From: Paludibacter sp.
GTDB lineage: Bacteria; Bacteroidota; Bacteroidia; Bacteroidales; Paludibacteraceae
Reading direction: 5' to 3'
Assembly (NCBI GenBank): GCA_028705705.1
Contig: JAQWCZ010000105.1
Location: 1 to 6,941 of the forward strand
DNA: 6,941 nt
The position numbers and the translations under genes were made by a program. Below are positions 6,704 to 6,941 of the stretch, piece after piece. The notes under the pieces are model-generated. The model worked only from the letters and a program-made list of their open reading frames with translations, was not told the DNA's origin and did no database searches. Every line of letters starts with the position of its first letter. Position 1 is the first letter of the stretch.

Positions 6704-6746
6704 TAAAAAAACGATTAAGATCGTAATGATCTTAATCGTTTTTTTA
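6704..6746. terminator. Strong bidirectional intrinsic terminator after gdhA
   Basis: A perfect 19-bp stem (6704-6722 with 6728-6746) closes on a 5-nt loop GTAAT. Its core is CGATTAAGATC, and it is flanked by seven A on the left and seven T on the right. It therefore ends transcription from gdhA (stop at 6682, 21 nt before) and equally from the minus-strand reading frame whose last stop is at 6755. Confidence 0.92.
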
Positions 6747-6754
6747 ATTAAATT

Positions 6755-6941
6755 CTAAAACTTATACTCCACAAACGCTTCAATTGCTTCGTAGGACGCC
6801 AGTCCCAGTTGCTGTTACAGCGATGCTGTTGCTCTATTTCTGTCTTCTGAGCGTTGCCAGAACAGTCTTTCATCGTTGCCCAGGAACGGGGCGCTTTCCA
6901 TCTGAGATTGATGGCGAAGAATGGATTTCCGTTTATTCAGT
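6755..6941 (-). pseudogene. Broken 3' end of a probable outer-membrane beta-barrel protein gene
   Basis: The minus strand between the window edge and the terminator carries protein-like stretches split between frames. Nearest the edge one frame reads NPFFAINLRWKAP (about 6927-6889), a strongly alternating amphipathic strand, and it has a TGA just upstream (6937-6939). A second frame then reads FLGNDERLFWQRSEDRNR and is stopped by TAA at 6815-6817. Reading on past that stop gives LASYEAIEAFVEYKF and a TAG (6755-6757). That ending, an amphipathic strand finishing in Phe, is the hallmark of beta-barrel outer-membrane proteins. The switch between the first two frames falls at a run of four G (6888-6891), where one lost base would explain it. 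The coding region is therefore probably decayed or contains sequence errors. The family cannot be named, and a real shorter protein ending at 6815 remains possible. Confidence 0.45.

Noticed and set aside
6755..6941. Single intact minus-strand frame ending just past the terminator arm (…LWSISFRI)
   Set aside because: It is open through this stretch, but it is stopped by the TGA at 6937 and its downstream half is rich in Trp, Arg and Lys without strand pattern; the other frame gives the typical outer-membrane ending.

Overview
The window looks like a piece of a Bacteroidota chromosome, probably Bacteroidales. Three signs point there. Start codons follow A/T-rich leaders without Shine-Dalgarno motifs. 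Three intergenic sites match the Bacteroides-type promoter (TTG/TTTG, about 19 nt, TAnnTTTG). The proteins also resemble Bacteroidota families: a FecE-like ATPase with a C-terminal extension, a POT transporter, a receiver/ATP-grasp protein and a family I glutamate dehydrogenase. No tRNA, rRNA, CRISPR array, insertion sequence or origin was seen.

Layout. At the left edge (2-784, +) is the 3' part of a FecE/BtuD-like ABC importer ATPase whose Walker A is off the window. It converges on, and overlaps by 27 bp, a proton-coupled oligopeptide (POT/PTR2) transporter (758-2143, -). The transporter's best terminator lies inside the ATPase gene (669-711). The transporter has its own promoter in the 72-bp gap behind a very large minus-strand gene (2216-5200). 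That gene encodes 994 residues: two receiver-like domains, then a PPDK/PEP-synthase-type ATP-grasp nucleotide-binding region, then a C-terminal domain without the usual phosphohistidine motif or PEP-binding barrel. A 147-bp shared region separates it from the divergent glutamate dehydrogenase gene (5348-6682, +). The two predicted promoters in that region point towards each other, with start sites only a few bases apart. The dehydrogenase gene ends in a strong, symmetrical hairpin terminator (6704-6746). On the far side of the terminator, reading towards it, is a broken 3' end of what looks like an outer-membrane beta-barrel gene (6755-6941, -).

How the genes may work together (inference). 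Peptide uptake by the POT transporter and glutamate deamination or synthesis by the dehydrogenase both belong to amino-acid and nitrogen metabolism. The dehydrogenase carries residues typical of NAD-type rather than NADP-type enzymes, which would favour a catabolic role. The receiver/ATP-grasp protein lies between them and is the least understood element. It keeps what looks like an ATP-binding and phosphate-handling part but lacks the recognisable catalytic core of PEP synthase, so it may be a regulator or a dikinase acting on an unknown substrate. Its promoter is interlocked with that of the dehydrogenase, which suggests the two are expressed in alternation or under a common signal.
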